Assembly: GCA_030833445.1 (NCBI GenBank)
Contig: JAURHD010000009.1
Location: forward strand, 80,225-144,224
Source: Cephaloticoccus sp.
GTDB lineage: Bacteria > Verrucomicrobiota > Verrucomicrobiia > Opitutales > Opitutaceae
Length of the DNA stretch: 64,000 bases
Reading direction: 5' to 3'
Below, in pieces: positions 36,610 through 46,450 of this stretch (its first letter is position 1; each line of letters opens with the position of its first letter). The notes under the pieces were generated by a model. That model was not told the origin of the DNA. It saw only the letters and a list, made by a program, of their open reading frames with translations, and did no database searches. Made by a program: the position numbers and the translations under genes.

Positions 36610-37038
36610 TCACGCCGCGGGTTTCCAGGAAATGAGGAGGGCGCCACTGACGATCAGTGCGCCACCCGCAAAGTGCTGCCATGTGAGTTTCTCCCGCAAA
36701 AATACCGCGGCGAGCAGAATGGCAAATACCACGCTCAGTTTGTCGATGGGGGCAACCCGCGAGGCCTCACCCAATTGCAAGGCGCGGAAATAACACAGCC
36801 AAGACAACCCGGTGGCGATGGCTGAAAGCACGAGGTAAAGCCATGTGCGGCGGGTCAGGGAGCCAATGTCCGACATCGGGACGACACTCAACGCAATGGC
36901 CCAAGTGAATACCAAAATGACCGCCGTGCGTATGGCCGTGGCGAGATGTGAGTTTACGCCTTCAACCCCGGCCTTCGCCAGGACAGCTGTAATGCCGGCG
37001 AAAATTGCAGAGAGCAAAGCCCAGTAGAACCAATTCAT
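36610..37038 (-). CDS. EamA-domain transporter, half-size, in a fluoride-controlled operon
   Basis: 142 residues with five hydrophobic helices, one EamA/DMT domain (typical full-length members have two). Visible: MNWFYWALLSAIFAGITAVL, ATGLSWLCYFRALQLGEAS, and PIDKLSVVFAILLAAVFLREKL, which is the domain's central signature. It starts 9 bp after the crcB stop on the same strand, so it is probably co-expressed under the fluoride riboswitch. The substrate is unknown; a link to fluoride export is inference. The protein may act as a dimer. Confidence 0.85.
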   Translation of the reverse strand: MNWFYWALLSAIFAGITAVLAKAGVEGVNSHLATAIRTAVILVFTWAIALSVVPMSDIGSLTRRTWLYLVLSAIATGLSWLCYFRALQLGEASRVAPIDKLSVVFAILLAAVFLREKLTWQHFAGGALIVSGALLISWKPAA

Positions 37039-37047
37039 CGCTGGGGA

Positions 37048-37443
37048 TTAACCTGCATGGCTTTGGTTGATAAGGCTCGCGGTGTGGTGGCCAAGCCACA
37101 CCCCGAGCAGACACAAGAGGACCGAAGCCAGGACATAGGCGACTGCGCGCACTCCATCTCCCTCTCGCACTAAATTCAAAGTCTGCAGACTGAATGAAGA
37201 GAAAGTCGTGTAACCGCCACAAATCCCGGTCATGAAGAAGAAACGATTTTCGAGACTGCCGATATGGCGGCCATCGGCGCCGGTGAGATTGGCAAAGAGA
37301 CCGATGGCGATACAGCCGGTGATGTTCACGCAGAGAGTTCCCCACGGGAAGGCAGCGTTGAGCCGGGTGTCTATCAGCGTGGAGAGCCAGTAGCGGGTGA
37401 CACTACCGATGGCCCCACCGAGGGCAATGAATACGTAGAGCAT
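37048..37443 (-). CDS. crcB: Fluoride ion channel/exporter
   Basis: 131 residues from the ATG at 37443; a further upstream in-frame ACG/ATG region would overlap the riboswitch and is rejected. CrcB (Fluc) exports F- passively as a dual-topology dimer. Seen: FIALGGAIGSVTRYWLSTL, PWGTLCVNITGCIAIGLF and FMTGICGGYTTFSSFSLQT with the Phe/Thr/Asn residues that form the F- pores. A fluoride riboswitch lies upstream and an EamA gene 9 bp downstream. Confidence 0.96.
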   Translation of the reverse strand: MLYVFIALGGAIGSVTRYWLSTLIDTRLNAAFPWGTLCVNITGCIAIGLFANLTGADGRHIGSLENRFFFMTGICGGYTTFSSFSLQTLNLVREGDGVRAVAYVLASVLLCLLGVWLGHHTASLINQSHAG

Positions 37444-37473
37444 AGGATGGACGACTGTTAGGATTGAATTAAC

Positions 37474-37547
37474 AGGAGTCATCAGCCCGGAGAGGGCGGT
37501 TTATCCACAAGTGGATTTTCCCAGAAGGGAAGGCGGAATCCATCGCC
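37474..37547 (-). promoter_or_regulatory. Fluoride (crcB-motif) riboswitch
   Basis: On the minus strand the leader reads GGCGATGGATTCCGCC, then two small hairpins (TTCCC/GGGAA and ATCCAC/GTGGAT), then AAACCGCCCTCTCCGGGCTG followed by ATGACTCC. The GGCGATGG, AAACCGCC and GGGCTGATG blocks are the conserved parts of the crcB motif, and the gene downstream is crcB. The paired hairpins are a variable insert. GGA of the 5' block can pair with TCC of the 3' end. It should switch the crcB-EamA operon on in fluoride. Confidence 0.9.
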
Positions 37548-37592
37548 GTATCTGAGTTAGGCAAACTGGATCACATTTGGCAAGCAGGGTGA

Positions 37593-39263
37593 ATGAGGCC
37601 TCGTCAAATTGATCAACGTGGCCACGCTGTTCGGGTGCGCCGGTTTATTGCGAACATCCTACTGCTCATGCTCACCTCGATGGGGTGGGGCGCTGATCTC
37701 GCCGACCGCGTCATCATTCTGGCGAACTCGGATGACCCGGATTCCATGCGCATCGCGCATTATTATGCGGAGAAGCGTGCCGTGCCGGTCGAAAACATCA
37801 TCGCGTTGCCCATGCCGACCAACGAAACGATTTCCTGGCGAGAATTCGTCCTCGGAATCTGGCAGCCATTGCAGGATCAGCTGGTAGAGCGTGGCTGGAT
37901 TGATGGCACGGCCATGAAATTGTTCGATGACGTGGGCCGGCGAAAAATGGCTTTTGCGGGTCATCGTATTTCCTATCTCGTGGCCTGTCGCGGGGTGCCT
38001 TTGCGGATCAATCATGACCCGGCTCTGATCTCAGAGGTTAATGGCTTAAGCGAACGCAATCAGTTTAAGACCAATCACGCATGCGTGGATTCCGAACTGA
38101 GCCTGATGGCCTTTGGTCCCTACAATATTAATGCGTTCGTGCCCAATCCACTCTTTCGCAACAAAGCCCCATCCCAGCTTGTAGAGGGGACCATCATCAA
38201 GGTGGCACGACTGGACGGACCCTCGGTCAATGACGTGATTGGACTGATCAATGGAACGCTCGAGGCCGAATCTCACGGCTTGGTGGGACGATCATACGTG
38301 GATGTAAAAGGTCCCTATAAACAGGGTGAAGAATGGATGGAGTTGATTATCAAACGACTGGATTCGCTCAATTTTCCCCCGGAGATCAATCGCGCATCAG
38401 GAACTTTCGAGATGGGGGCTCGCATAGATATGCCGGCGCTCTATTTTGGATGGTATGCCGGTAACCTGAACGGACCCTTTGCCCTACCCGGATTCCGTTT
38501 CGCGCCTGGCGCGATTGCCGTTCACATCCACAGTTATTCGGCTGCGTCACTCCGATCAAGCACGAGTGGCTGGTGTGGTCCGCTGATCGCCCGGGGTGCG
38601 GCCGTAACAACGGGTGCGGTCTTTGAGCCCTATCTCCAGTTGATGCATTTTCCACATAGCTTGCTGGATGCACTGGCGGATGGGATGAATGTCGGTGATG
38701 CCGCCTATTTTTCCCTGCCGGTCTTGAGCTGGCAGAACGTGCTGGTGGGGGATCCCCTCTATCAACCATTTAAACTCAGTCTCACTGAACAGTGGGGGCA
38801 ACGTGATCAGTTGCCTGCCAGACATAGGGCCTATATGACTCTGCGTGAGATGAGCCGCTTGCAATCAGCCGGCTTGAAAGAGGATGCAGTGTCCCTTGCT
38901 ACCTGTGAGCAGAAAGCTTGGCCGAGTCTGGCCGTGGGCTTGGCTTTGGCGGAATTGAAAAATGCGAATGAAGATGAAGCAGGTGCCGTTGCGGCTATCG
39001 GATTTGCCCCGCACCTCAAAACCGTCACTTGCAACGACTGGGGCCTCTTACGCGATGCCGGGGACTTGTTGGACACCTGCGGAAAACCGGCCGAGGCCAT
39101 GCAGGTTTACGCCAACTTGCTTTCCATGAAGGAAGTGCCGGATGCACTGCGGGTAGAGTGGTTGCGGCACGCAACCAAGCTGGCCAGTGCGGCGGGTAAT
39201 ATGAGTCAAGCCATTGCCTGGGAACATGAGATGACTCGCATTCTGGGCGAAGTAAAAAAATAG
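37593..39263 (+). CDS. TIGR03790 family protein (uncharacterised, secreted)
   Basis: 556 residues with a signal-like N terminus (VRRFIANILLLMLTSMGWGAD). The opening of the mature part reads VIILANSDDPDSMRIAHYYA and KRAVPVENIIALPMP, the hallmark of the TIGR03790 family found in Verrucomicrobiota, Acidobacteria and related groups. No catalytic motif is established. About 90 residues from 430 onward have helical, TPR-like character (AKAEDAV..., EAMQVYANLLSMK). The gene diverges from the fluoride riboswitch with only 45 bp between them and ends in a strong terminator. Role unknown. Confidence 0.82.
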   Translation: MRPRQIDQRGHAVRVRRFIANILLLMLTSMGWGADLADRVIILANSDDPDSMRIAHYYAEKRAVPVENIIALPMPTNETISWREFVLGIWQPLQDQLVERGWIDGTAMKLFDDVGRRKMAFAGHRISYLVACRGVPLRINHDPALISEVNGLSERNQFKTNHACVDSELSLMAFGPYNINAFVPNPLFRNKAPSQLVEGTIIKVARLDGPSVNDVIGLINGTLEAESHGLVGRSYVDVKGPYKQGEEWMELIIKRLDSLNFPPEINRASGTFEMGARIDMPALYFGWYAGNLNGPFALPGFRFAPGAIAVHIHSYSAASLRSSTSGWCGPLIARGAAVTTGAVFEPYLQLMHFPHSLLDALADGMNVGDAAYFSLPVLSWQNVLVGDPLYQPFKLSLTEQWGQRDQLPARHRAYMTLREMSRLQSAGLKEDAVSLATCEQKAWPSLAVGLALAELKNANEDEAGAVAAIGFAPHLKTVTCNDWGLLRDAGDLLDTCGKPAEAMQVYANLLSMKEVPDALRVEWLRHATKLASAAGNMSQAIAWEHEMTRILGEVKK

Positions 39264-39286
39264 GGCGGACCGGAGTCCGCCCTTTT
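39263..39286. terminator. Bidirectional intrinsic terminator
   Basis: GGGCGGAC-CGGA-GTCCGCCC is an 8-bp perfect stem with TTTT after it on the plus strand and AAAAAAA before it, giving a T run for the minus strand. It ends the TIGR03790 gene and the convergent clpP. Confidence 0.95.
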
Positions 39287-39312
39287 CAATCTGTGGTTGG
39301 CCGTTGTTGGGC

Positions 39313-39960
39313 TCAGACCTTGTCGACGATCTTGTCCGCCAGACCGTAATCGATGGCTTCCTGCGCCTTCAAATAGAAGTCACGATCCGTGTCCTTCGTG
39401 ATGCGTTCCATGGGTTGGCCGGAGGAATCCGCCAAAATTTGATTCAACTCAACGCGTAACTTCTCCATCTCCATCGCTTGGATATTGATGTCAGTGGCCG
39501 GACCAATGAATCGGCCGGAGATCAGCGGCTGGTGGATGAGCACCCGCGAATGGGGATAGAGCAATCGGCGGCCCTTCTTTGCCCCACAGAGTAGGATTGA
39601 GCCCATGGAGGCCGCCATGCCCGTAACCACCACCGTGATCGGTGAGGTCAGCATTTTCATCGTATCATAGACTGCCATACCTGCGGTAATGGAACCGCCG
39701 GGAGTATTGATGTAGAAAGTGATGTCCTTGCCCGGTGCGGTGGCCTCGAGATAAAGCAGCTTTTCCGTGATATCCTTGGCGGTCTCGTCGGTGACGGCCC
39801 CCCAGAGAAAAATTTTACGTTGTTCGAGAAACTTCTTTTGAATCAACGCGGCCACCGGGGCAGGATTTTTAGCTTGGGAGGACTCAGACTCATCATCGTC
39901 ATCCTCGTCTGCGCGTGGGAGTGGTTCATTGAGTCCGGATTGTAAATTGGCGAAATGCAT
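39313..39960 (-). CDS. clpP: ATP-dependent Clp protease proteolytic subunit
   Basis: 215 residues. ClpP forms the barrel protease served by ClpX or ClpA. Catalytic residues are Ser118 (GMAASMGS), His143 (LIHQPL) and an Asp in the DTDRD segment (190-194). The N-terminal 35 residues are an acidic low-complexity extension (ADEDDDDESESSQAKN), not typical of ClpP and possibly disordered. FYINTPGGSITAGMAVYDT and VSGRFIGPATDI-like segments are conserved. No clpX or tig is next to it. Confidence 0.95.
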   Translation of the reverse strand: MHFANLQSGLNEPLPRADEDDDDESESSQAKNPAPVAALIQKKFLEQRKIFLWGAVTDETAKDITEKLLYLEATAPGKDITFYINTPGGSITAGMAVYDTMKMLTSPITVVVTGMAASMGSILLCGAKKGRRLLYPHSRVLIHQPLISGRFIGPATDINIQAMEMEKLRVELNQILADSSGQPMERITKDTDRDFYLKAQEAIDYGLADKIVDKV

Positions 39961-40023
39961 AGAGCGGCAAAATTGGGCCTCAGCCCCGATTTGGCAAGGG
40001 CTCAGGCGATTTTAGGACGGGCA

Positions 40024-41662
40024 TTAGTTCAGCAGGTTGTTCAAACGCTGCCGGAGCTCAGGATTCAGGTTAAGCACATCCTGCAGCGACCAGATTGTGC
40101 CCAATAACTCGACCGGGGTGGGATCGAGCGCCAGCAGGTCGGGCAGGCGCTTTTTGACCTCATCCCAAGATTGGAGTTCGAGATCGTATTTGACGAGGGC
40201 CACCAGATACGCGCTGCTGTCCGGATTCCGCTCAACCAAGGTAAGCAGCACCCGTCGAGACTCGGGTTTCCTCCCTAATTGGTCTAGTTGGAAGGCCAGC
40301 ATCGGTCCGTTTTGGTTCAAGGATGGGGTGGTGAGTGTAAGCAACTGGTTCAACCAGGTTTCGCCGTCATTGGTTTTGCCCAAGGGCGTAACTGGCCCAG
40401 ACCCGCAAGGCTGAAGTTATTCCCTGAATCATGGGTGAAGTGGATTTATAGCCATCCACTATATCAGCACTGACCAAGGCGGCAGCATAGTCCCCCGCAC
40501 TGCATTGGGCTTGCATCAAATTTACCTGCAAAATAACGGGGGCCCATCCATTCTCATCCCGGGACGCAGCATCCCGGACTTGTCGGGCCAGTTCCGGTTC
40601 CTTCAGCCGGATGGCAGAAGTTGAGAGCAACATTAAAGCCCGAAGGTCTTGCGAGAATTTGGCAACGAACTTATCCGCGGTCTCTTGATAGGCTGCTTGA
40701 TCGCCACTGGCATGGTATAGATTGATCAAATCGACCGGTGCACCCGGACTCTCGGGTCGCCGCAGCGTGCGTTGAATCGCAAGCTGACGGGCTTCGGCTA
40801 GTTGGCCATTTTCGGTATACAATGAGACCAGGCGCAGGCCAATCATCTCATTCTGGGGATTATTTCGCATCAGGCCTTCCAAGCGCAGAATGGCCAACCG
40901 GGGGTAACCGGACAGTTTCTCAATCTCCGCCATTTGTAACTGTCCGTCGATGGAGTCTGTCAGATGCCAATGTTCGAGCAGGCCTTTGGCTGCTGTTGGA
41001 TCTTTCATCCTAATTTGAGCCTGCACCATCTGTAACACTGTTTCCCGATGTTCGGGGGTGTCTTCCGGCAGAGTATTCAGGAGTCGGGTGCCCAGACTGA
41101 TAATCTGGTTCTGTTGATTGGAGGTGTCTAACAATCGAAATAGATCGCGCAGATAGGCTATATCGTCCGCCCCCCGTTCAAGTCCTTCCTTTAATAATTT
41201 GAGGGCAAAATCCGGTCGCTGCAATTGGCGGTAGATATCGGCGAGTTGACGCCTCGCCTCATGATTTTTGGCGTTGTTGCCCACCGCCAGCCGCAAGCTG
41301 ACCAGTGCTTCATTCCATTTACCCGCTTCCAGTTGTTTCTGTGCCAGCGTCTGATAATGCGTGCTAAGGGTCAATCGGTAGTGGCCATAACGGAACGGGA
41401 GAAATGCGATGTCGATGAAACTGGCTTCATTGATGCCTCGCTTATATTTGATAAACGCCCAGCCCGCACCAGCCAGACTCAGCCAACTGATGAACAACAA
41501 AATGGCCGAGAGTTTCCAGACCCGCGGCCAGATGATGAACAGCTTGGCGCCTTCGGTGGTCTTCAGCCGCACCCAAAGTTTATTGCGCCACGCCGGATCT
41601 TTGGGGTCAAAGGCAATAGTTTTGCGTCGGGTAATGGGCACTATGGAATAAAAAGTTCTCAC
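40024..41662 (-). pseudogene. TPR-repeat membrane protein, probably split by a frameshift
   Basis: Two frames join near 40367-40383. The upstream frame (41662-40367, 431 residues) has a cytoplasmic N terminus, a membrane helix near 49-70 (LSAILLFISWLSLAGAGWAF) and TPR repeats (about 95-430). It ends ...WASYALGQNQ and stop. The downstream frame (40383-40024) continues with further TPR-type helices from KTNDGETWLNQLLTLTTPS. One extra G in the GGG of CTTGGGCAAAACC would explain the split; removing it reads A-L-G-K-T-N-D-G-E-T-W. The whole protein would have about 545 residues. Alternative: two coupled genes with a TTG start for the second. Function unknown. Confidence 0.65.
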
Positions 41663-41723
41663 ATGGGCTTACGATCCAGCAAGCGTCTTTCTATGGATTG
41701 CCCTGGATGCTCAAATACCAAAT

Positions 41724-41743
41724 ACCGCCGCTATGGCGGCGGT
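41724..41743 (-). terminator. Hairpin after sufT (weak terminator)
   Basis: ACCGCCGC-loop-GCGGCGGT is a perfect 8-bp stem with a 4-base loop, 72 bp beyond the sufT stop. On the minus strand it is followed by ATTTGGTATTTGAG, a poor T tract, so termination may be inefficient. Confidence 0.5.
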
Positions 41744-41815
41744 TGTGCTAATTCACTGCAATACCTTGTGCAGGCCGAGAAGAGAATTGTCTGATTGAGG
41801 GATTCTGTCCCGCAA

Positions 41816-42364
41816 TTAAATCAGACCCAGTTTCATTTTACCTTCTTCCGAGATCATTGACTGATTCCAGGGTGGCTCCCACGTAATGTTGACGTCGGCT
41901 TCATCGACGCCCGGGACGAGGAGAATCTTGCCCTTGGCATCCTCCGCAATGGCCGGGCCCATGCCACATCCCGGTGCTGTGAGCGTCATCGCCACACTCA
42001 CCTTGTAGGCCTCATCTTCCTTTTTCTCGATATCCATCGAATAGACCAAACCTAGGTCCACGATGTTCACCGGAATCTCGGGATCGAACACCTTGCGCAG
42101 CTGAGCCCAGACAGTCTCAGGATCGGGTGAGCCATCCGCCAGAGCCTTGGTTTCTACGCTGTGATCGGCAGTTTCCTCTCCGATGGCATCGCCATCCTTG
42201 CCATCAATGCGAAACAAACCGAAGTCGGTTTGCACCGTGTAACTGCCGCCAAGGGTCTGATGGATGAAGAGGGTGGTGCCCTCGGTAAGAGTCTGTTTGT
42301 CGCCTGAGGGAATCTGTGTGGCGATGACGTCGCGGGAAACAGTGCGTTCTTTGTTGGCGGACAT
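41816..42364 (-). CDS. sufT: Fe-S cluster assembly protein SufT
   Basis: 182 residues: an N-terminal SufT-specific domain (about 1-70, with SGDKQTLTEGTTLFIHQTLG) and a C-terminal MIP18/DUF59 domain (about 80-182) with VFDPEIPVNIVDLGLVYSMD and the cysteine region TLTAPGCGMGP. SufT helps mature Fe-S proteins under high demand. It is the last gene of the suf operon, 4 bp after sufD, as in many suf operons of bacteria without an Isc system. Confidence 0.93.
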   Translation of the reverse strand: MSANKERTVSRDVIATQIPSGDKQTLTEGTTLFIHQTLGGSYTVQTDFGLFRIDGKDGDAIGEETADHSVETKALADGSPDPETVWAQLRKVFDPEIPVNIVDLGLVYSMDIEKKEDEAYKVSVAMTLTAPGCGMGPAIAEDAKGKILLVPGVDEADVNITWEPPWNQSMISEEGKMKLGLI

Positions 42365-42368
42365 GGGA

Positions 42369-43682
42369 TCAGGTTTTGATTTTACTTTGAATCAGGGTGC
42401 TCAGAGCCGCGTGCAGTTTTTGGTCCTCGAGTTTGTTGAGGACTTCCTCGAAGAAACCAAAGATAAGTAATTCGTTGGCTTGGGCGGCCGGGATGCCTCG
42501 CGACTGCAGGTAATACAATTGGTCGGCATCGATTCGGGAGCTCGTGGCGCCATGACTGCAACGCACGTCGTTGGCTTCGATCTCGAGCCCGGGCAGGGAA
42601 TCTGCCGCGGCGTCATCGCTGAGCATCAGATTCCGGTTGCTCTGATAGGCATCGGTTTTCTGCGCATCGGGTTCGACGACGATCAATCCGGAGAAGATGG
42701 TCTTGGCCTGATCGAGCAGGGCATTCTTGTAGAGCAGGTTTGACGAGGTGTTGGGGGCCACATGGGTCTGCAGGGTGCGCTGGTCGAATTCATGATCCCC
42801 GCTCGCGACGGTGAGTGCCAGCATTTCGCAGTGGGCACCCGAACCCAACAACCGGCTGTGGGATTCGTGCCGCGTCTGGTTGCCCCCGAGATGCAGATTG
42901 AGTGACAACACCCGGGCATCGCGTTCGACGGCGATGGAATTGGTCTGGAACGCCAGCGTCCGGCGTGACCAGTTTTGCACACCCACATAGGTCAGTTGGG
43001 CACCGGGAGCGGCGTGCAGATCGTTGACGCCCGACACGAGATGCACTTCGTCGGAGACGGCAGAGACAAAATATTCCACGAGGGTCGCCTTGGCGCTATC
43101 TTCCAATATCACCAACGTGTGCGGGAAGGCCGCCTTGTGATCGCCGGACAGAGTGTGCTGCACTATCACCGGGGAATTGATCTCAACCCCCTTCGGAACA
43201 TAAAGCACCGCACCTGTGGCGGTAAAAGCAGTGTTGAGCGCGACAAATTTCTCGCTGCCGAGATTGGCCGGATATTTTTGAAAATATTTACGAATCACAG
43301 CACCGTGATCGCGGAGGGCCTCGTTTAACGGGGCAAAGACCACCCCTTTTTCAATCAGTTCTGGTGGCAGGGTTTGACGGCCGACTACCTGCCGATTGGA
43401 GAAAGTGATCTCCGCGGCGTGGGCAAAGTCCGGCAGTTGCGGCACGTGGATGGATGCCTCCTCGGGCAGGAGATAACCCTCGATATCCAAACCCTTGAGG
43501 TTGGAGAAGCGCCAGCGTTCGTCCGAACGGGTGGGCAATGGGAGGGCGTTAAACTGATTCCATGCTTCTTTTTTCGACTCCAGCCACCAGTCGGGCAGAG
43601 CGGCGCGTTGGCCCATGTGGGTGGCGAAGCGTTCGGCGTTCAGGCCGATGGAAAGGTCGGTTGTATTCGGTAAGGCGGACAT
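42369..43682 (-). CDS. sufD: Fe-S cluster assembly protein SufD
   Basis: 437 residues. SufD pairs with SufB in the SufBC2D scaffold that builds [Fe-S] clusters. Seen: the beta-helix core with VLYVPKGVEINSPVIVQHTL, and the C-terminal SRIDADQLYYLQSRGIPAAQ, which is the conserved SufB/SufD C-terminal helical motif with the Gln-Ala-x-x-Leu pattern. It lies 31 bp after sufB and 4 bp before sufT. Confidence 0.94.
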   Translation of the reverse strand: MSALPNTTDLSIGLNAERFATHMGQRAALPDWWLESKKEAWNQFNALPLPTRSDERWRFSNLKGLDIEGYLLPEEASIHVPQLPDFAHAAEITFSNRQVVGRQTLPPELIEKGVVFAPLNEALRDHGAVIRKYFQKYPANLGSEKFVALNTAFTATGAVLYVPKGVEINSPVIVQHTLSGDHKAAFPHTLVILEDSAKATLVEYFVSAVSDEVHLVSGVNDLHAAPGAQLTYVGVQNWSRRTLAFQTNSIAVERDARVLSLNLHLGGNQTRHESHSRLLGSGAHCEMLALTVASGDHEFDQRTLQTHVAPNTSSNLLYKNALLDQAKTIFSGLIVVEPDAQKTDAYQSNRNLMLSDDAAADSLPGLEIEANDVRCSHGATSSRIDADQLYYLQSRGIPAAQANELLIFGFFEEVLNKLEDQKLHAALSTLIQSKIKT

Positions 43683-43713
43683 TCGTGGCGTAGCGAGTTT
43701 GGGGATGGTTTGA

Positions 43714-45162
43714 TCAACCGACCGAACCTTCCATTTCCAGATCGATGAGGCGTTTGAGCTCGACCGAGTATTCCATGGGGAACTGGCTCGCGAGATCGTT
43801 GATGAAACCGTTGACGGACAGGCTCATCGCCTGGGCCTCGGTTAGACCGCGTTGCTGCATGTAGAAAATCAATTCTTCGCTCACCTTGGAGACCGAAGCC
43901 TCGTGTTGGGTGGAGTTCTTGTCGCCGCGCACGGTGATGGCAGGGTAGGTGTCGGTGCGGCTGTTGGAATTGATCAGCAGCGCATCGCACTCCGTGTTGT
44001 TTTTGCATCCCTTGAGATGCTTCGGGATGTGCACCATACCGCGGTAGGTCGAGCGGCCTTGGCCGACGGAGATGGATTTCGAAACGACGTTGGAGGTCGT
44101 GTTGTTGGCGGCATGAATCATCTTGGCGCCGGTGTCCTGGTGCTGACCGTCATTCGCGAGTGCGATGGAGATGACCTCGCCCCGGGCGCGTTCGCCCTTC
44201 AGGACAACGCCGGGATATTTCATGGTGAGCCGGCTGCCGATGTTGCAGTCGATCCATTTCACCTCGGCGTCCTCGTGTGCAATGGCCCGCTTGGTCACCA
44301 GGTTGAACACGTTGTTGGCCCAGTTCTGGACGGTGATGTATTGGATCTTGGCGCCCTTGAGGGCGACGAGTTCGACGACCGCGCTGTGGAGTGTGGAGGT
44401 GGAAAACTTTGGGGCGGTGCAACCTTCCATGTAGGTGACCTCGGCGCCCTCGTCGGCAATGATCAAGGTGCGCTCAAACTGCCCGAAGTTTTCGGCGTTG
44501 ATACGGAAGTATGCCTGCAGGGGCTGGGCGACTTTGACGCCCTTGGGCACGTAGATGAATGAACCACCGGAAAACACAGCACTGTTGAGCGCGGAAAATT
44601 TGTTGTCACCAGTCGGAATGACTTTGCCAAAAAACTTTTTAAAAAGCTCGGGATGCTCGCGGAGGCCCTCGGTTGAATTGACGAAAATGACTCCCTGCTT
44701 GGCGACGATCTCCTTGATGTTGGAGTAGGCGGCTTCGGAATCAAACTGGGCCTCGACGCCGGCGAGGAATTTGCGCTCCTGCTCGGGTATGCCGAGACGC
44801 TCGAAGGTTTTTTTGATGTCATCCGGCACTTCGTCCCAGGTGCGCTTCGGCTTCTGGCCCTGCGAGAGATAGTAGCGGATCTTTCCGAAATTGATGTTTT
44901 CGAGATCCTTGGTCGCCCAATGCGTGGGCATGGGCATGGATTCGAATTTCTTCAACGCCTTGAGACGGAAATCGAGGAGCCACGGAGCTTCCTTTTTAAC
45001 GTTACTGATGTAGCGGACGGTGTCTTCGTTAAGGCCGGTGCCAGCGTCGAAAGCGTAATCCACCTTGTATTGGAAGTCGCCGCGGGTCTGGTCGATGCCG
45101 GAAACGGGATTAACGGTTTCGGCGGGTGCCTCGAGGGTGTGGGTATCGGTTAAATCTGCCAT
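43714..45162 (-). CDS. sufB: Fe-S cluster assembly protein SufB
   Basis: 482 residues, the normal length of SufB, the cluster-building scaffold. Seen: [20 protein letters not shown] near the N terminus, [20 protein letters not shown], then a GCTAP segment ([18 protein letters not shown]) carrying a conserved Cys, [21 protein letters not shown] and the C-terminal [15 protein letters not shown]. It lies between sufC (18 bp) and sufD. Confidence 0.96.
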   Translation of the reverse strand: MADLTDTHTLEAPAETVNPVSGIDQTRGDFQYKVDYAFDAGTGLNEDTVRYISNVKKEAPWLLDFRLKALKKFESMPMPTHWATKDLENINFGKIRYYLSQGQKPKRTWDEVPDDIKKTFERLGIPEQERKFLAGVEAQFDSEAAYSNIKEIVAKQGVIFVNSTEGLREHPELFKKFFGKVIPTGDNKFSALNSAVFSGGSFIYVPKGVKVAQPLQAYFRINAENFGQFERTLIIADEGAEVTYMEGCTAPKFSTSTLHSAVVELVALKGAKIQYITVQNWANNVFNLVTKRAIAHEDAEVKWIDCNIGSRLTMKYPGVVLKGERARGEVISIALANDGQHQDTGAKMIHAANNTTSNVVSKSISVGQGRSTYRGMVHIPKHLKGCKNNTECDALLINSNSRTDTYPAITVRGDKNSTQHEASVSKVSEELIFYMQQRGLTEAQAMSLSVNGFINDLASQFPMEYSVELKRLIDLEMEGSVG

Positions 45163-45180
45163 GGGCGTTGGTATTGGCGG

Positions 45181-45936
45181 TTAGGCGGAGGCGAGTTCCT
45201 TGCTGACCCAGTCATAGCCCTTGGCCTCGAGTTCGAGGGCGAGGGACTTGTCGCCGGTCTTTACGATACGGCCGTCAAACATGACGTGGACTTGGTCGGG
45301 CACGATGTAGTCGAGCAACCGTTGGTAGTGAGTGATCATGAGTGCACCGAATTTGTCGCCGCGCATGGATTCGACGCCCTCGGCAACGATCTTCAGGGCA
45401 TCAATATCAAGACCAGAATCCGTTTCGTCCATCAGCGCAAACTTGGGTTCCAGCATGGCCATCTGCAGGATTTCGCAGCGCTTCTTTTCGCCACCGGAGA
45501 AACCGTCGTTAACGGCGCGGGAGGTGAACTTCCGGTCGATCTTGAGCATGTCCATCTTGCTATAGAGCCGCTTGTAGTAACCGCTGGCATCGAGTTCTTC
45601 ACCGTCGGCCATGCGGGCCTGCACGCCGGCACGGAGGAAGTTGGCAATACTCACACCCGGAATTTCGCTTGGGTATTGAAAGGCGAGGAAGATACCGGCC
45701 CGGGCGCGTTCGTCGGGCTCCATGTCCAGGATCGATTTGTAGTCCAGCAGCACGTCACCCGAGGTGATCGTGTAATCCGGATGTCCCGCAATGGCCTTGG
45801 CGAGGGTGGATTTACCCGTGCCGTTCGGGCCCATGATGGCATGGACTTCACCGCTGTTGATGGTGAGGGAGAGGCCCTTGACGATTTTCTTTTCGCCGAT
45901 GGCGATGTGGAGGTCTTTGATTTCCAGTTTGGACAT
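45181..45936 (-). CDS. sufC: Fe-S cluster assembly ATPase SufC
   Basis: 251 residues, a standalone ABC ATPase. Walker [13 protein letters not shown] (about 36-47), the SufC-type signature [19 protein letters not shown], Walker [18 protein letters not shown] and a switch His in [12 protein letters not shown]. It powers conformational change of SufBD. It lies 18 bp after the regulator gene and 18 bp before sufB. Confidence 0.96.
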   Translation of the reverse strand: MSKLEIKDLHIAIGEKKIVKGLSLTINSGEVHAIMGPNGTGKSTLAKAIAGHPDYTITSGDVLLDYKSILDMEPDERARAGIFLAFQYPSEIPGVSIANFLRAGVQARMADGEELDASGYYKRLYSKMDMLKIDRKFTSRAVNDGFSGGEKKRCEILQMAMLEPKFALMDETDSGLDIDALKIVAEGVESMRGDKFGALMITHYQRLLDYIVPDQVHVMFDGRIVKTGDKSLALELEAKGYDWVSKELASA

Positions 45937-45954
45937 GTTGAGTAATGGGATGGC

Positions 45955-46404
45955 TTAGTTGCGCTGGTCGGCGGGATTGGCACATGGGCTTTTACCGCGG
46001 AAAGTAATTTCTACCGATGCGGCATCGTAGCCCGGAGGGAGGATGGACTTGATCTGGCTGAGCACTTCCTGAGGCAGGCTGATGTCATGGGTGGCGCCGC
46101 TCTGGTCGTCGTGAAAATGGGCGTGGGGCTGCAAATTCGGGCAATACCGGGTGGATTCGCGCTCAAAATTAACCGCTTTGACGAGTTTGCACTGCACCAA
46201 GGTTTCCAAACAGTTGTAGACCGTCGCCAGCGAGATACTGGGGAGCTCGGTTTTGACCCGGGCGAACACTTCATCTGCGGTGGGATGATTGCGCTCACTC
46301 AGCAGAATGCTGTAAATGACTTCGCGCTGGGGGGTGGAGCGCAGCCCGCTCTCAGCGAGAGCCTGGGCAAAGCTTGGGGTGGTAACTGTGGAAGTGGCGG
46401 ACAT
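45955..46404 (-). CDS. Fur/PerR-family regulator heading the suf operon
   Basis: 149 residues. The winged-helix DNA-binding domain (about 10-85) has the Fur pattern: LRSTPQREVIYSILLSERNH, HPTADEVFARVKTELPSISL, ATVYNCLETLVQCKLV. The dimerisation domain shows QPHAHFHDD, the metal-ligand histidines. The CxxC pairs that bind structural zinc in Fur/PerR are absent; only single cysteines (CPN, SPCAN) remain. As the first gene of the suf operon it probably represses it in response to iron or peroxide. An operator-like palindrome lies about 50 bp upstream. Confidence 0.9.
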   Translation of the reverse strand: MSATSTVTTPSFAQALAESGLRSTPQREVIYSILLSERNHPTADEVFARVKTELPSISLATVYNCLETLVQCKLVKAVNFERESTRYCPNLQPHAHFHDDQSGATHDISLPQEVLSQIKSILPPGYDAASVEITFRGKSPCANPADQRN

Positions 46405-46450
46405 GTGGGAAGGTCAACCAATTGGAATGGTTCTAAATCGCAAGTGAGAA

